From CAYXNZ01 sp964553705 (lineage in GTDB: Bacteria > Patescibacteriota > Patescibacteriia > Patescibacteriales > GWC2-42-12), in NCBI GenBank assembly GCA_964553705.1, contig CAZKKV010000006.1, positions 1 through 35,909 of the forward strand: a stretch of DNA of 35,909 nucleotides, in the 5' to 3' direction. Positions 6,541 to 13,562 of this stretch are shown here, in pieces (within the stretch, counting starts at the first letter, position 1; every line of letters begins with the position of its first letter). The notes beneath the pieces are model-generated. The model worked only from the letters and a program-made list of their open reading frames with translations, did no database searches and was not told the DNA's origin. The position numbers and the translations under genes were made by a program.

Positions 6541-6760
6541 TTAAATCGGAAGTGGCGACATTTCGGTGTCGTCAAACAAGCAAGAATTTCTCATGATAAG
6601 CAACAACGGAGGGAAGAAATCATGAAAAAACTTGCACTACGCCCCAGCGGTCTAGGCTTTAATTCCTCGTAGGACAGAAGAGCGCCACAGGAGTAAAGAG
6701 AGACCAAATATGGGCGAAAAAACAAAAAAGGCATAGTAGTTTTTAACGCTATGCCTTTTT
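6541..6760 (+). ncRNA. Candidate structured non-coding RNA of unknown class (about 220 nt)
   Basis: The segment lies between a perfect promoter and an intrinsic terminator and has no long open frame. Visible helices: P1 GTGGCG 6552-6557 with CGCCAC 6683-6688, closing the core; a short hairpin GACA 6557-6560 with TGTC 6567-6570 (sharing one base with P1); P3 GCAAG 6580-6584 with CTTGC 6631-6635; P4 TCATGAT 6591-6597 with ATCATGA 6619-6625, nested in P3; and P5 CTACG 6637-6641 with CGTAG 6668-6672. Together these make a multibranch junction. The P4 loop shows a purine-rich CGGAGGGAAGA. It does not match tmRNA, SRP RNA, RNase P RNA or a riboswitch that I know. A 6S-like RNA, or an mRNA for a 16-residue peptide (ATG 6622, SD GGAGGG), remain alternatives. 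Confidence 0.6.
6724..6760 (+). terminator. Bidirectional terminator between the RNA locus and miaB
   Basis: AAAAAAGGCATAG (6724-6736) pairs with CTATGCCTTTTT (6749-6760) across a 12-base loop. A and T tracts on both sides let it work for the plus-strand RNA and for miaB, whose stop codon (6749-6751) lies inside the right arm. Confidence 0.85.
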
Positions 6761-8029
6761 AAATTTTCCTTCCAAATTAAAATCCTTTGCTTTTAAAATT
6801 TTTATATCAGTAAATTTACCAATTAAATTACTGCTTTCTTTCATTTTAAATTTTACGCTTTTATTTGTCTCTGTTTTGCCGTACCACTCACCTTTTTTAT
6901 TTTTAGCCCCAACTAAAACTTTAACGATTTTGTTGATATATTTTTTATTATTTTCCAAAACAGTTTTTTTTAAAATTTTTGTTAAAACATCTTCTCTTTT
7001 CTTTTTTTCACATTTAGACACGTTGTCATCTAATTTTTCCGCTGTTGTTCCCGGTCGAGAGCTATATTGAGAAATGTAGGCCATATCGTATTTTGTTTCC
7101 TTGAATAATTTAACTGTATTGTTAAACTGTTTTTTCGTTTCGCCAGGAAAACCAACTATAATATCTGTAGAAATAGACGCTTCAGGCATCAACTGTTTTA
7201 TTTTTTTTATTAGCTTTTTGTAGTGACTAATAGTATAATTACGATTCATTTTTCTTAGAACAGCATTGTCCCCTGCTTGTGCTGGTAAATGAATGTACTT
7301 ATAAACCTTTTCGCATTCGGCAACTGTTTTGATCAACTTATCAGTCATATCTTTTGGATGACTAGTTAAAAAACTTATCAAAAATTTTCCCTCAATATCG
7401 TTAACTACTTGCAATAAATCGGCAAAATCAAATGTTTTTTGGCCACTTTTCACCCGATAGCTATTTACGTTTTGCGCTATCAAAATAATTTCTTTATAGC
7501 CATTTTTTACCAAGTATTTTACTTCATTTAAGATGTCTTTTATTGGACGGTACGTTTCTCGTCCTCTGGCGTAAGGTACCACACAATAAGTACAAAAATT
7601 ATTGCAACCATTACCAACTGGTACAAAAGCACTAAATTTAGAGCTATACTTTGGTTGAATTTTTAAATAATTACTTAAATTATTTTTTTCATTTTGTTTG
7701 GAAATTGGAAGTTGGAAATTGGAAATTTGTTGAATCGGTATCCAGTAATCAACTTGTTTGTTTAATCTTTTCCTAACGTCCTTTCTGTAGACCAAACAGC
7801 CAGTAATTATTATTTTTACCTTTTTGTTTCTCTTTTTTATGCTTGGAATAAATCCATAAATCCTATCTTCAGCTTTTTGTCGAACACCGCAAGTATTTAT
7901 AATAACAAAATCAGTCTCGTATTTACTACGAGACTCTCTATACCCAAGTTCTTCCATTCTGGTTGTAAATCTCTCACTGTCTGATTTATTCATCTGACAG
8001 CCGATAGTAATAATATAAAAAGTTTTCAT
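6749..8029 (-). CDS. miaB: tRNA-2-methylthio-N6-dimethylallyladenosine synthase
   Basis: MiaB is a radical-SAM methylthiotransferase that adds a methylthio group to i6A37 of tRNA. The 426-residue protein has the three N-terminal cluster cysteines Cys11 ('GCQMNKSDSE'), Cys47 ('NTCGVRQKA') and Cys78 ('TGCLVYR'). The radical-SAM triad is Cys142/146/149 in 'GCNNFCTYC'. A TRAM-like domain ends the protein. Residues 102-110 read 'ISNFQLPIS'. These are encoded by a TGGAAATTGG-type tandem repeat at 7700-7726 and lie in a linker between the two domains, so they look like a repeat insertion that kept the frame. The start follows the dnaJ stop by 2 bases with GAGG as ribosome-binding site, so the two are translationally linked. 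The partner gene miaA lies downstream. Confidence 0.95.
   Translation of the reverse strand: MKTFYIITIGCQMNKSDSERFTTRMEELGYRESRSKYETDFVIINTCGVRQKAEDRIYGFIPSIKKRNKKVKIIITGCLVYRKDVRKRLNKQVDYWIPIQQISNFQLPISKQNEKNNLSNYLKIQPKYSSKFSAFVPVGNGCNNFCTYCVVPYARGRETYRPIKDILNEVKYLVKNGYKEIILIAQNVNSYRVKSGQKTFDFADLLQVVNDIEGKFLISFLTSHPKDMTDKLIKTVAECEKVYKYIHLPAQAGDNAVLRKMNRNYTISHYKKLIKKIKQLMPEASISTDIIVGFPGETKKQFNNTVKLFKETKYDMAYISQYSSRPGTTAEKLDDNVSKCEKKKREDVLTKILKKTVLENNKKYINKIVKVLVGAKNKKGEWYGKTETNKSVKFKMKESSNLIGKFTDIKILKAKDFNLEGKFKKA
7700..7726 (-). repeat. Short tandem repeat inside miaB
   Basis: The plus strand shows GGAAATTGGAAGTTGGAAAT followed by TGGAAATT, a tandem of an 8-10 base unit. In miaB it encodes the low-complexity stretch ISNFQLPIS. 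The same style of unit is common in intergenic DNA, so its presence in frame here is unusual. Confidence 0.65.
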
Positions 8030-8031
8030 TT

Positions 8032-9123
8032 TTATTCCTCTAGCTCTTTTAACAATTCTTTTTGTTTTCTTGATAGTCTTGTCGGTGTCTTAACCGCAAC
8101 TTCTACAATATGATCCCCTCTGCCTCGCCCTCGCAATCTCGGTACACCTCTGCCACGTAATCGGAATTCAACACCTGATTGCGTTCCCTCTGGTATCTTT
8201 AATTTTACATCTCCGTCAACTGTATTTATATTAACTTTACCGCCTAAGGCCGCTTGGGCAAAGCTTATTTCCGCTTTACTAAAAATATCATAGCCATCCC
8301 GCTTGAATCTTTTGTCCTGGTTTACTCTTAATTTTAAATACAAGTCCCCCGCTGATGCACCTTTCTCTCCAGCTTCGCCTTGACTGGCTAATCTAATAGT
8401 TTCCCCGTTATCAATACCAGCTGGAATTTTTATTTTTAATTTAACTAACTCGTTGATTTGCCCGCTACCTTTGCATTTTGAACATTTTTTAGTATAAGTC
8501 TTTCCTTCACCTTGACAATCTGAACAAGTAGCTTGTACTTGCATATTACCAAAAATAGTCCGTTGAACTTTCGTAACTCTACCTGTACCCCCACAAGTTT
8601 TGCATGTTTCAATCGGTGTTCCTGGCTCTGCTCCATTGCCCTTGCATTTATCACAAATAATATTTTTTCTCAAACCTATCTCTTTTTCCACACCAAAAAC
8701 AGCCTCCAAAAAATTTATAGTCAAAATAACTTCGATATCACGTCCTTGCCTTTGTCGCCGTCCCTGTCCGCCTCTATTGGAAAAACCAAAGATATCTCCA
8801 ATCCCGCCAAAGACATCACCTAAATCATCCATATCAACATTAAAACCGTTAGTAAAACCAGAAAAATCCCGAAAACCCTCAAACCCAGAAAAACCGCCTC
8901 CAGCCTGCGCTTGTTCAAAAGTTGAACCAAATTGGTCGTATTGCGATCGTTTTTTTTCATTACCCAACACCTGATAAGCCTCGTTAGCTTCCTTAAATTT
9001 TATTTCATCACCGCCAACTTTATCTGGATGATATTTATGTGCTTCTTTCCTGAATGCTTTTTTTATTTCATCTTGACTAGCATTTTTATCAATCCCAAGT
9101 ATTTTATAATAATCTTTAGACAT
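8032..9123 (-). CDS. dnaJ: Chaperone protein DnaJ (Hsp40)
   Basis: DnaJ delivers unfolded clients to DnaK and stimulates its ATPase. The 363-residue type I protein shows the J domain (about 1-65) with HPD at 32-34 and a Gly/Phe-rich linker (75-120). Four zinc motifs follow: Cys157/160, Cys174/177, Cys200/203 and Cys214/217, each CxxCxGxG-like. The C-terminal substrate-binding domain ends the protein. The dimerisation tail is short. It stands in the same minus-strand block as dnaK, grpE and hrcA. A 68-base palindromic element (9159-9226) occupies its upstream region, so its own promoter must lie within or beyond that element. Confidence 0.97.
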   Translation of the reverse strand: MSKDYYKILGIDKNASQDEIKKAFRKEAHKYHPDKVGGDEIKFKEANEAYQVLGNEKKRSQYDQFGSTFEQAQAGGGFSGFEGFRDFSGFTNGFNVDMDDLGDVFGGIGDIFGFSNRGGQGRRQRQGRDIEVILTINFLEAVFGVEKEIGLRKNIICDKCKGNGAEPGTPIETCKTCGGTGRVTKVQRTIFGNMQVQATCSDCQGEGKTYTKKCSKCKGSGQINELVKLKIKIPAGIDNGETIRLASQGEAGEKGASAGDLYLKLRVNQDKRFKRDGYDIFSKAEISFAQAALGGKVNINTVDGDVKLKIPEGTQSGVEFRLRGRGVPRLRGRGRGDHIVEVAVKTPTRLSRKQKELLKELEE

Positions 9124-9158
9124 TTCTTATTTTAATTATTGCTTTTAATAAAATCGCC

Positions 9159-9226
9159 TGTCATTCCCGCAAAAACGGAAATCTATTTTTCGACATTTCT
9201 GGATTACCACCTACGCGGGAATGACA
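9159..9226. repeat. MITE-like element with 12-base terminal inverted repeats
   Basis: TGTCATTCCCGC (9159-9170) and its exact reverse complement GCGGGAATGACA (9215-9226) bound a 68-base unit upstream of dnaJ. A stray GGGAATGACA half-copy follows at about 9251. The same ends recur at 12142 and 12975 and, in shorter form, at 11977/12077. Confidence 0.75.
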
Positions 9227-9292
9227 AAGAGGTAAAAAAATAGAGTAAATGGGAATGACAAAAAAATATAATTTTTAATTACTAATTACCTT

Positions 9293-9574
9293 TTATCCTT
9301 TAAAACCAATTTCTTTATCTAGCTCTGGCGCTTCTTCTATTTTCCCAAACCGTTCTTCATATTTTTTTAAATTATCCTGCATTGCAGCAATTATTCTTCT
9401 GTAGTGTCCCGGATTAGTGATTATTTTTCCGACTACTTTACCTGAGACACCGACTAAATTAAAAAAGAATAAATGAAATTCTTCCTTATTATGATTTACT
9501 TGCATAGCATTAGCATATTCTGCTCCTGGAATATTGTCCGCTATTTTTATTTCTTGCTTTTTTTGTCCTGGCAT
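9293..9574 (-). CDS. DUF3467 family protein
   Basis: This 93-residue protein matches what I know of DUF3467: 'EYANAMQVNHNKEEFHLFF' (in parts), 'GKVVGKIITNPGHYRRIIAAMQDNLKKYEE'. The family is small, widespread and of unknown function. It usually has an N-terminal strand pair that resembles a dimerising domain and a C-terminal helix. There is no signal peptide. It lies between dnaJ and a zinc-ribbon protein inside the chaperone block, but I see no direct functional link. The upstream sequence is AT-rich without a strong ribosome-binding site. Confidence 0.85.
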   Translation of the reverse strand: MPGQKKQEIKIADNIPGAEYANAMQVNHNKEEFHLFFFNLVGVSGKVVGKIITNPGHYRRIIAAMQDNLKKYEERFGKIEEAPELDKEIGFKG

Positions 9575-9623
9575 AAATATTTTTTAAATTTAATTAAATA
9601 TTTTACTTAGTAATTTTTTTTGA

Positions 9624-9642
9624 AGGGGAGATTTTCTCCCCT
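9624..9642. repeat. G/C-rich palindrome
   Basis: AGGGGAGA (9624-9631) and TCTCCCCT (9635-9642) form a perfect 8-bp hairpin in an AT-rich gap. A T8 run precedes it on the plus strand, so it lacks the 3' U-tract of a terminator for the minus-strand gene at 9664. Its style resembles the AGGGGT/ACCCCT palindrome at 13000-13014. Confidence 0.55.
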
Positions 9643-9663
9643 ACGGTTAATTGATACATCTTA

Positions 9664-9897
9664 CTATGAAAGAAACCCTTCTCTTTTTAGCTTTTCCAGA
9701 TTTACTTTCAACATAGTATGGTTTATATGCATAAATGATTCTCGCGGGCCAACTTCAACGTATAGGCAATGCACACAAGTTCTTTTGACTATGTTCTCAA
9801 CGACTATGTCGTTTTTCCCGTCATTATTTCCTTTGCATACCTCACACCTATATGTTGTCCCTGGCCAAACCGGTCCTTTTTCCAAAGTTAAACCCAT
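9664..9897 (-). CDS. Small zinc-ribbon-like protein, 77 residues
   Basis: Unrecognised family. Two CxxC pairs, Cys18/21 ('RCEVC') and Cys41/44 ('TCVHC'), about 20 residues apart, are the classic layout of a zinc ribbon. The C-terminal part is a helix 'VNLEKLKREGF'. The protein may bind nucleic acid or another protein; nothing more can be said. Translation signals are exceptional: AAGGAGGT (minus strand, 9903-9910) is a perfect anti-Shine-Dalgarno match a few bases before the ATG. It is embedded between dnaK and the DUF3467 gene but is separated from dnaK by a terminator-like hairpin. Confidence 0.75.
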   Translation of the reverse strand: MGLTLEKGPVWPGTTYRCEVCKGNNDGKNDIVVENIVKRTCVHCLYVEVGPRESFMHINHTMLKVNLEKLKREGFLS

Positions 9898-9991
9898 GAT
9901 TTACCTCCTTTTTGATAAAATTTGGCATTAAATTTTAAAACAAAATGATCAATTACTCCTTAATTTTTTAATTTAATAAATGAATTCAATT

Positions 9992-10017
9992 GGTTGCCTA
10001 AAATAAATTAGGCAACC
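9992..10017 (-). terminator. Probable terminator after dnaK
   Basis: GGTTGCCTAA (9992-10001) and TTAGGCAACC (10008-10017) form a perfect 10-bp stem. Outer TGAATT/AATTCA segments can extend it. It lies 26 bases past the dnaK stop. The following tract is only moderately T-rich. Confidence 0.6.
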
Positions 10018-10042
10018 TATCAATTCATTTTAACATTATGAA

Positions 10043-11965
10043 TTATTTTTTTTCATCAACCACTTCCCCTTCAACTGGTTCTTCTTTTTCCTTTTTTTCT
10101 TCACCGCCATCTTTACCTTCTTCTTTTTTAGCATCACCTGCTTGTTTTTGCTTGTCCGCTTCAGCTTGCTGTTGATACATTGCTGCACCAATTTTCTGTG
10201 CTACCTCGTTCATTTCTTCCATTTTCTTTTTTATCTCATCATATTGATCAGAATCTTTTACTTTTTTTAGAGCTTCCATTTTTTCTTCTAATTCTTTCTT
10301 GTCTTCCTCTTTCATTTTATCGCCTGATTCTTTTATCAATTTTTCAGTGGTAAAAACAACTGTTTCTGCCTGATTTTTTATTTCAACCTGCTCTTTTTTC
10401 TTTTTGTCTTCTTCAGCATGAATCTCTGCTTCTTTTTTCATTTTTTCTACTTCTTCTTTTGACAACCCAGATGAAGCAGTGATTGTAATCTTTTGCTCTT
10501 TGCCGGTCGCTTTATCTTTTGCGCTGACATTTAGAATACCATTGGCGTCCAAATCAAAGCTAACTTCAACCTGTGGTACTCCGCGTGGAGCAGTCGGGAT
10601 GCCATCTAAAATAAACCTACCTAAAGTTTTATTATCTCCGGCCATCGGTCGTTCACCCTGTAGGACATGAATTTCAACGCTTGTTTGTCCATCAGCTGCT
10701 GTTGAAAAAACTTGTGACTTTGATGTTGGAATAGTAGTGTTTTTTTCAATCAATGGTGTAGCTACTCCACCTAATGTTTCAATCCCTAGGGTTAGTGGAG
10801 TGACGTCAAGAAGTAAAACATCTTTAACGTCTCCTTGTAAAACACCAGCCTGAACCGCTGCGCCCAAGGCGACAACTTCGTCTGGATTTACAGTCATATT
10901 TGGCTCTTTACCGAAAAATTCTTTTACTTTTGCCTGAACTAACGGCATTCTGGTCATACCACCAACCAAAATTACTTCCTCAATATCTTTTGTCTCAAAA
11001 CCGGCATCTTTCAAGGCTGCTTTGCAAGGTTCAATGGTTTTTTCAACTAAATCACCAACCAATTCTTCTAATTTTGCTCGACTCATTTTCATGACTAAAT
11101 GTTTTGGACCATTTTCATCGGTGGTAATAAATGGCTGGTTAATTTCGGTTTCCATAGTAGTAGAAAGTTCAATTTTTGCTTTTTCCGCCGCTTCTTTAAT
11201 CCTCTGCAACGCCAAGGTATCTTTTGACAAATCTATTCCTTGATCTTTTTTAAATTCTTCCAAAATCCATTGAATTATCCTCTGGTCAAAATCTTCACCA
11301 CCTAAATGTGTGTCTCCGTTAGTCGATTTTACTTCTACTGTATCAGCACTGACGTCCAAAATAGATATATCAAAAGTACCACCCCCTAAGTCATAGACTG
11401 CAATCTGTTCACCTTTTTTCTTTTCGAAACCATAAGCTAAAGCAGCTGCTGTTGGCTCATTAATAATTCTTTTGACTTCTAGACCAGCTATTTGTCCAGC
11501 GTCTTTTGTTGCCTGTCTTTGTGAGTCATTAAAATATGCAGGCACGGTAATTATCGCTTCAGTTATTTTTTCACCCAACTTTGCTTCAGCATCAGCTTTT
11601 AGTTTTGACAAAATCATTGCTGATATTTCTTGCGGTGTGTATTCTTTATCACTCATTTTAATTTTGACACCGCCATTAGCTTTAACGATTTTATAAGGCG
11701 CTGTTTTTGCGTCTGTTTGCACTTCTTCTTCTTCAAATTTACGCCCTATCAAACGTTTGATAGCATAAACAGTGTTTTCCGGATTTGTTACCGCTTGTCT
11801 TTTGGCTGTCTGACCGACTAGCCTTTCACCATTTTTGGAAATAGCAACTACCGAAGGTGTTGTCCTATTGCCTTCAGCATTTTCCAAAATTTTTGGTTGA
11901 CCACCTTCAATGATAGCCATTGCACTATTAGTAGTGCCTAAATCAATTCCTAATATTTTTCCCAT
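10043..11965 (-). CDS. dnaK: Chaperone protein DnaK (Hsp70)
   Basis: An ATP-driven chaperone that binds exposed hydrophobic segments, working with DnaJ and GrpE from the same block. The 640-residue length is standard. The N-terminus 'GIDLGTTNSAMAI' is the phosphate-1 loop, 'AVYDLGGGTFDISIL' the phosphate-2 loop and 'VILVGGMTRMPLVQ' the adenosine site. The substrate-binding domain and a long Lys/Glu-rich lid follow, ending 'VEGEVVDEKK', close to the usual EEVD-like tail of bacterial DnaK. No CIRCE operator is seen before it. The upstream gap is filled by a palindromic element (11977-12086) starting 12 bases before the ATG, so its promoter probably lies inside or beyond that element. Confidence 0.98.
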   Translation of the reverse strand: MGKILGIDLGTTNSAMAIIEGGQPKILENAEGNRTTPSVVAISKNGERLVGQTAKRQAVTNPENTVYAIKRLIGRKFEEEEVQTDAKTAPYKIVKANGGVKIKMSDKEYTPQEISAMILSKLKADAEAKLGEKITEAIITVPAYFNDSQRQATKDAGQIAGLEVKRIINEPTAAALAYGFEKKKGEQIAVYDLGGGTFDISILDVSADTVEVKSTNGDTHLGGEDFDQRIIQWILEEFKKDQGIDLSKDTLALQRIKEAAEKAKIELSTTMETEINQPFITTDENGPKHLVMKMSRAKLEELVGDLVEKTIEPCKAALKDAGFETKDIEEVILVGGMTRMPLVQAKVKEFFGKEPNMTVNPDEVVALGAAVQAGVLQGDVKDVLLLDVTPLTLGIETLGGVATPLIEKNTTIPTSKSQVFSTAADGQTSVEIHVLQGERPMAGDNKTLGRFILDGIPTAPRGVPQVEVSFDLDANGILNVSAKDKATGKEQKITITASSGLSKEEVEKMKKEAEIHAEEDKKKKEQVEIKNQAETVVFTTEKLIKESGDKMKEEDKKELEEKMEALKKVKDSDQYDEIKKKMEEMNEVAQKIGAAMYQQQAEADKQKQAGDAKKEEGKDGGEEKKEKEEPVEGEVVDEKK

Positions 11966-11976
11966 ATTATTTCTTA

Positions 11977-12086
11977 TGTCATTGTGAGAAACATCTTTAC
12001 CCTCCTTTTAAAGGAGGGGTGGGGAGGTTAAATTTTAACCCCCTTTATCCCCCTTTAGAAGGGGGAAAATTTACCACACAATGACA
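11977..12086. repeat. MITE-like element holding three hairpins, upstream of dnaK
   Basis: Terminal inverted repeats TGTCATTGTG (11977-11986) and CACAATGACA (12077-12086) are perfect over 10 bases. Between them stand three further palindromes: CCTCCTTTTAAAGGAGG (12001-12017), GGTTAAATTTTAACC (12026-12040) and CCCCCTTTAGAAGGGGG (12049-12065). No frame is open through it. It separates dnaK from the upstream gene. Confidence 0.7.
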
Positions 12087-12141
12087 AATTAATTATTTTA
12101 ATTATTTAATTTAATTTATTTTTCTATTATTTCTCTCTTTC

Positions 12142-12153
12142 TGTCATTCCCGC
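12142..12153. repeat. Half-copy of the TGTCATTCCCGC repeat
   Basis: TGTCATTCCCGC appears again here, followed by CCGGTATCCATCGGGATAAA (a small internal palindrome ATCC/GGAT) and a partial partner CGGGAAT near 12180. This is a degraded version of the element upstream of dnaJ, lying just past the stop of the 12195 gene. Confidence 0.65.
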
Positions 12154-12194
12154 CCCGGTATCCATCGGGATAAACTCCAACGGGAATCTAAAAA

Positions 12195-12896
12195 TTAATT
12201 ATTACATTGTAAATTCCAATATATCACATCTGAATAAGCTCCCAGCTCAAACTCTCTTTTTTCTTTTTCACTAATTATCTGATTTTTTTCAGCAACATTA
12301 TCTGAACTCAATATAAGAGTATTTAAATTATTAATATAATCAATCAATTCATTAGAAATTTTCATCATTCTAAATGCTTCAATTATTTTATCAGCTTCTT
12401 GTTTTACTTTGCTATTGTAAATAAAATCTATATTGTTCTCATAAAAATCTAAAGAATATTTTTCTAAAGGAAGCAATTGGTCGTTGACAGATCGCTCTAT
12501 GTTGATTGAAAATAAACTGTTAATATTATTCGAATTTAAACAATCTATTTTATTAAAATTTTCCATTGCTGAATTAACTTTTTTTATTCTGTTTACCTCT
12601 GCTTCTTTATCTATATGGAATTGTATTGCAAAAAAGGCAACGACAATTATTATACTACTAAAAGTTAAATAATCTCCTAATTTAATTCGGTCCTTAACAA
12701 AATGATTTATTAAAAAGCAGAGAAATATTATTAATAATACAAATGGAAACAATAGTTTTATTAAATAAATATTATATTTTAACAGGATTAAAACATCATT
12801 TTTATTAAACCAAAATGAAATAATCATCAATAATACAATAATAAATATAGCAATAATCTTTTTATTATTTTTTACTTTTTCTTTTAAATTTTCCAT
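12195..12896 (-). CDS. Hypothetical membrane protein, 233 residues
   Basis: Unrecognised. Three predicted membrane segments lie at about residues 14-32, 42-66 and 76-94. A soluble helical region of about 135 residues follows ('EAEVNRIKKVNSAMENFNKI', then Asn-rich stretches). The C-terminal part probably faces the cytoplasm if positive-inside holds for the Lys-rich N-terminus, giving three crossings and the opposite side for the tail; the orientation is uncertain. It interrupts the chaperone block between dnaK and hsp20 and is flanked on both sides by TGTCATT-type repeats, which suggests it was inserted. It is very rich in A and T, like recently acquired DNA in AT-rich genomes, but this is weak evidence. 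Confidence 0.65.
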   Translation of the reverse strand: MENLKEKVKNNKKIIAIFIIVLLMIISFWFNKNDVLILLKYNIYLIKLLFPFVLLIIFLCFLINHFVKDRIKLGDYLTFSSIIIVVAFFAIQFHIDKEAEVNRIKKVNSAMENFNKIDCLNSNNINSLFSINIERSVNDQLLPLEKYSLDFYENNIDFIYNSKVKQEADKIIEAFRMMKISNELIDYINNLNTLILSSDNVAEKNQIISEKEKREFELGAYSDVIYWNLQCNN

Positions 12897-12936
12897 TTTA
12901 ATTTTTGAATTATTTATTCCTACTGCTCACTTCTGG

Positions 12937-12986
12937 ATTCCCGCCTTCGCGGGAATGACAATAAAGGGTGTGGTGCGGGAATGACA
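12937..12986. repeat. ATTCCCGC palindrome with tandem GCGGGAATGACA ends
   Basis: ATTCCCGC (12937-12944) and GCGGGAAT (12949-12956) form a perfect 8-bp hairpin with a CTTC loop, followed by GACA. A second GCGGGAATGACA stands at 12975-12986. These are the same ends as the element at 9159-9226. Confidence 0.75.
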
Positions 12987-12999
12987 GAATTTAACTCGC

Positions 13000-13014
13000 A
13001 GGGGTTCGACCCCT
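13000..13014. repeat. AGGGGT/ACCCCT palindrome
   Basis: AGGGGT (13000-13005) and ACCCCT (13009-13014) flank TCG. A related GGAGTCAAACCCC follows downstream. It lies just past the hsp20 stop on the minus strand, but no U-tract follows. Confidence 0.5.
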
Positions 13015-13069
13015 ACGAAAGGAGTCAAACCCCTTTACAACAATCTTGACTTTACAACTTTCTACTTTT

Positions 13070-13501
13070 TTACTTACTTTTCTTCGTCTTAATCTTTATC
13101 GTCTTTGGCTTGGTTTCTGGTGATTTTGGAACAACTATTTTCAACACACCGTCCTTGGCTTCCGCACTGGCCTTATCGCCAATTACGTGGGCTGGCAACG
13201 GTATATTGCGATAAAAACTACCTGAACGAATCTCTTTTCGGTAATAATTTTTATCCTCAACTTCACTTTTCTTTTCACTTCGTCCTTTTATACTCAAAAC
13301 ATCGTTTTCAATTGAAATATCAACATTTTCCGGATCAATACCAGCTAATTCTGCTTCAATAATTACACTATTTTTATCCTGATAAACATCAACCGCTGGC
13401 ACGAAACCTTTCATACCGCGCATCGGGCTAAAATCAGAAAACATTTTATCCATTTCTTCAAAAGGTTCGAGAAATGGTGTCCATTTTATTAGTGGTGACA
13501 T
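13070..13501 (-). CDS. Small heat-shock protein, Hsp20/alpha-crystallin family
   Basis: An ATP-independent holdase that keeps unfolding proteins soluble for DnaK. The 143-residue protein has an N-terminal arm with 'PFEEMDKMFSDF', an alpha-crystallin domain at about 35-130 starting 'PAVDVYQDKNSVIIEAELAGI', and the signature 'AEAKDGVLKIVVPK' near its end. The C-terminal IxI anchor is 'IKI' in 'KTIKIKT'. The ribosome-binding site AGGAGA lies a few bases before the ATG. It follows grpE by about 60 bases in the hrcA-grpE-hsp20 series, so it is probably under the CIRCE-controlled promoter. Confidence 0.95.
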   Translation of the reverse strand: MSPLIKWTPFLEPFEEMDKMFSDFSPMRGMKGFVPAVDVYQDKNSVIIEAELAGIDPENVDISIENDVLSIKGRSEKKSEVEDKNYYRKEIRSGSFYRNIPLPAHVIGDKASAEAKDGVLKIVVPKSPETKPKTIKIKTKKSK

Positions 13502-13562
13502 ATATTTTTTCTCCTGTTTGCTTAGCCAGCCGTAAAACCAGCGACTAAACTTTTTAATTTAT

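Noticed and set aside
6622..6672. A 16-codon peptide gene (ATG with GGAGGG upstream) as the main product of the RNA locus
   Set aside because: The frame is very short, its ATG lies in a stable hairpin arm, and the surrounding helices extend well beyond it; kept only as an alternative.
8533..8974. Long open frames antisense to dnaJ
   Set aside because: They are shadows of the dnaJ coding frame; the protein strings have no family features and dnaJ is certain on the other strand.
9624..9642. Terminator for the 9664 gene
   Set aside because: The stem is perfect, but the tract that follows on the minus strand is A-rich, not U-rich; the T run is on the wrong side.
13000..13014. tRNA T-arm-like GGTTCGA sequence
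   Set aside because: The stem and loop sizes are wrong for a T-arm, and no anticodon arm or acceptor partner is found nearby; it is a simple palindrome.
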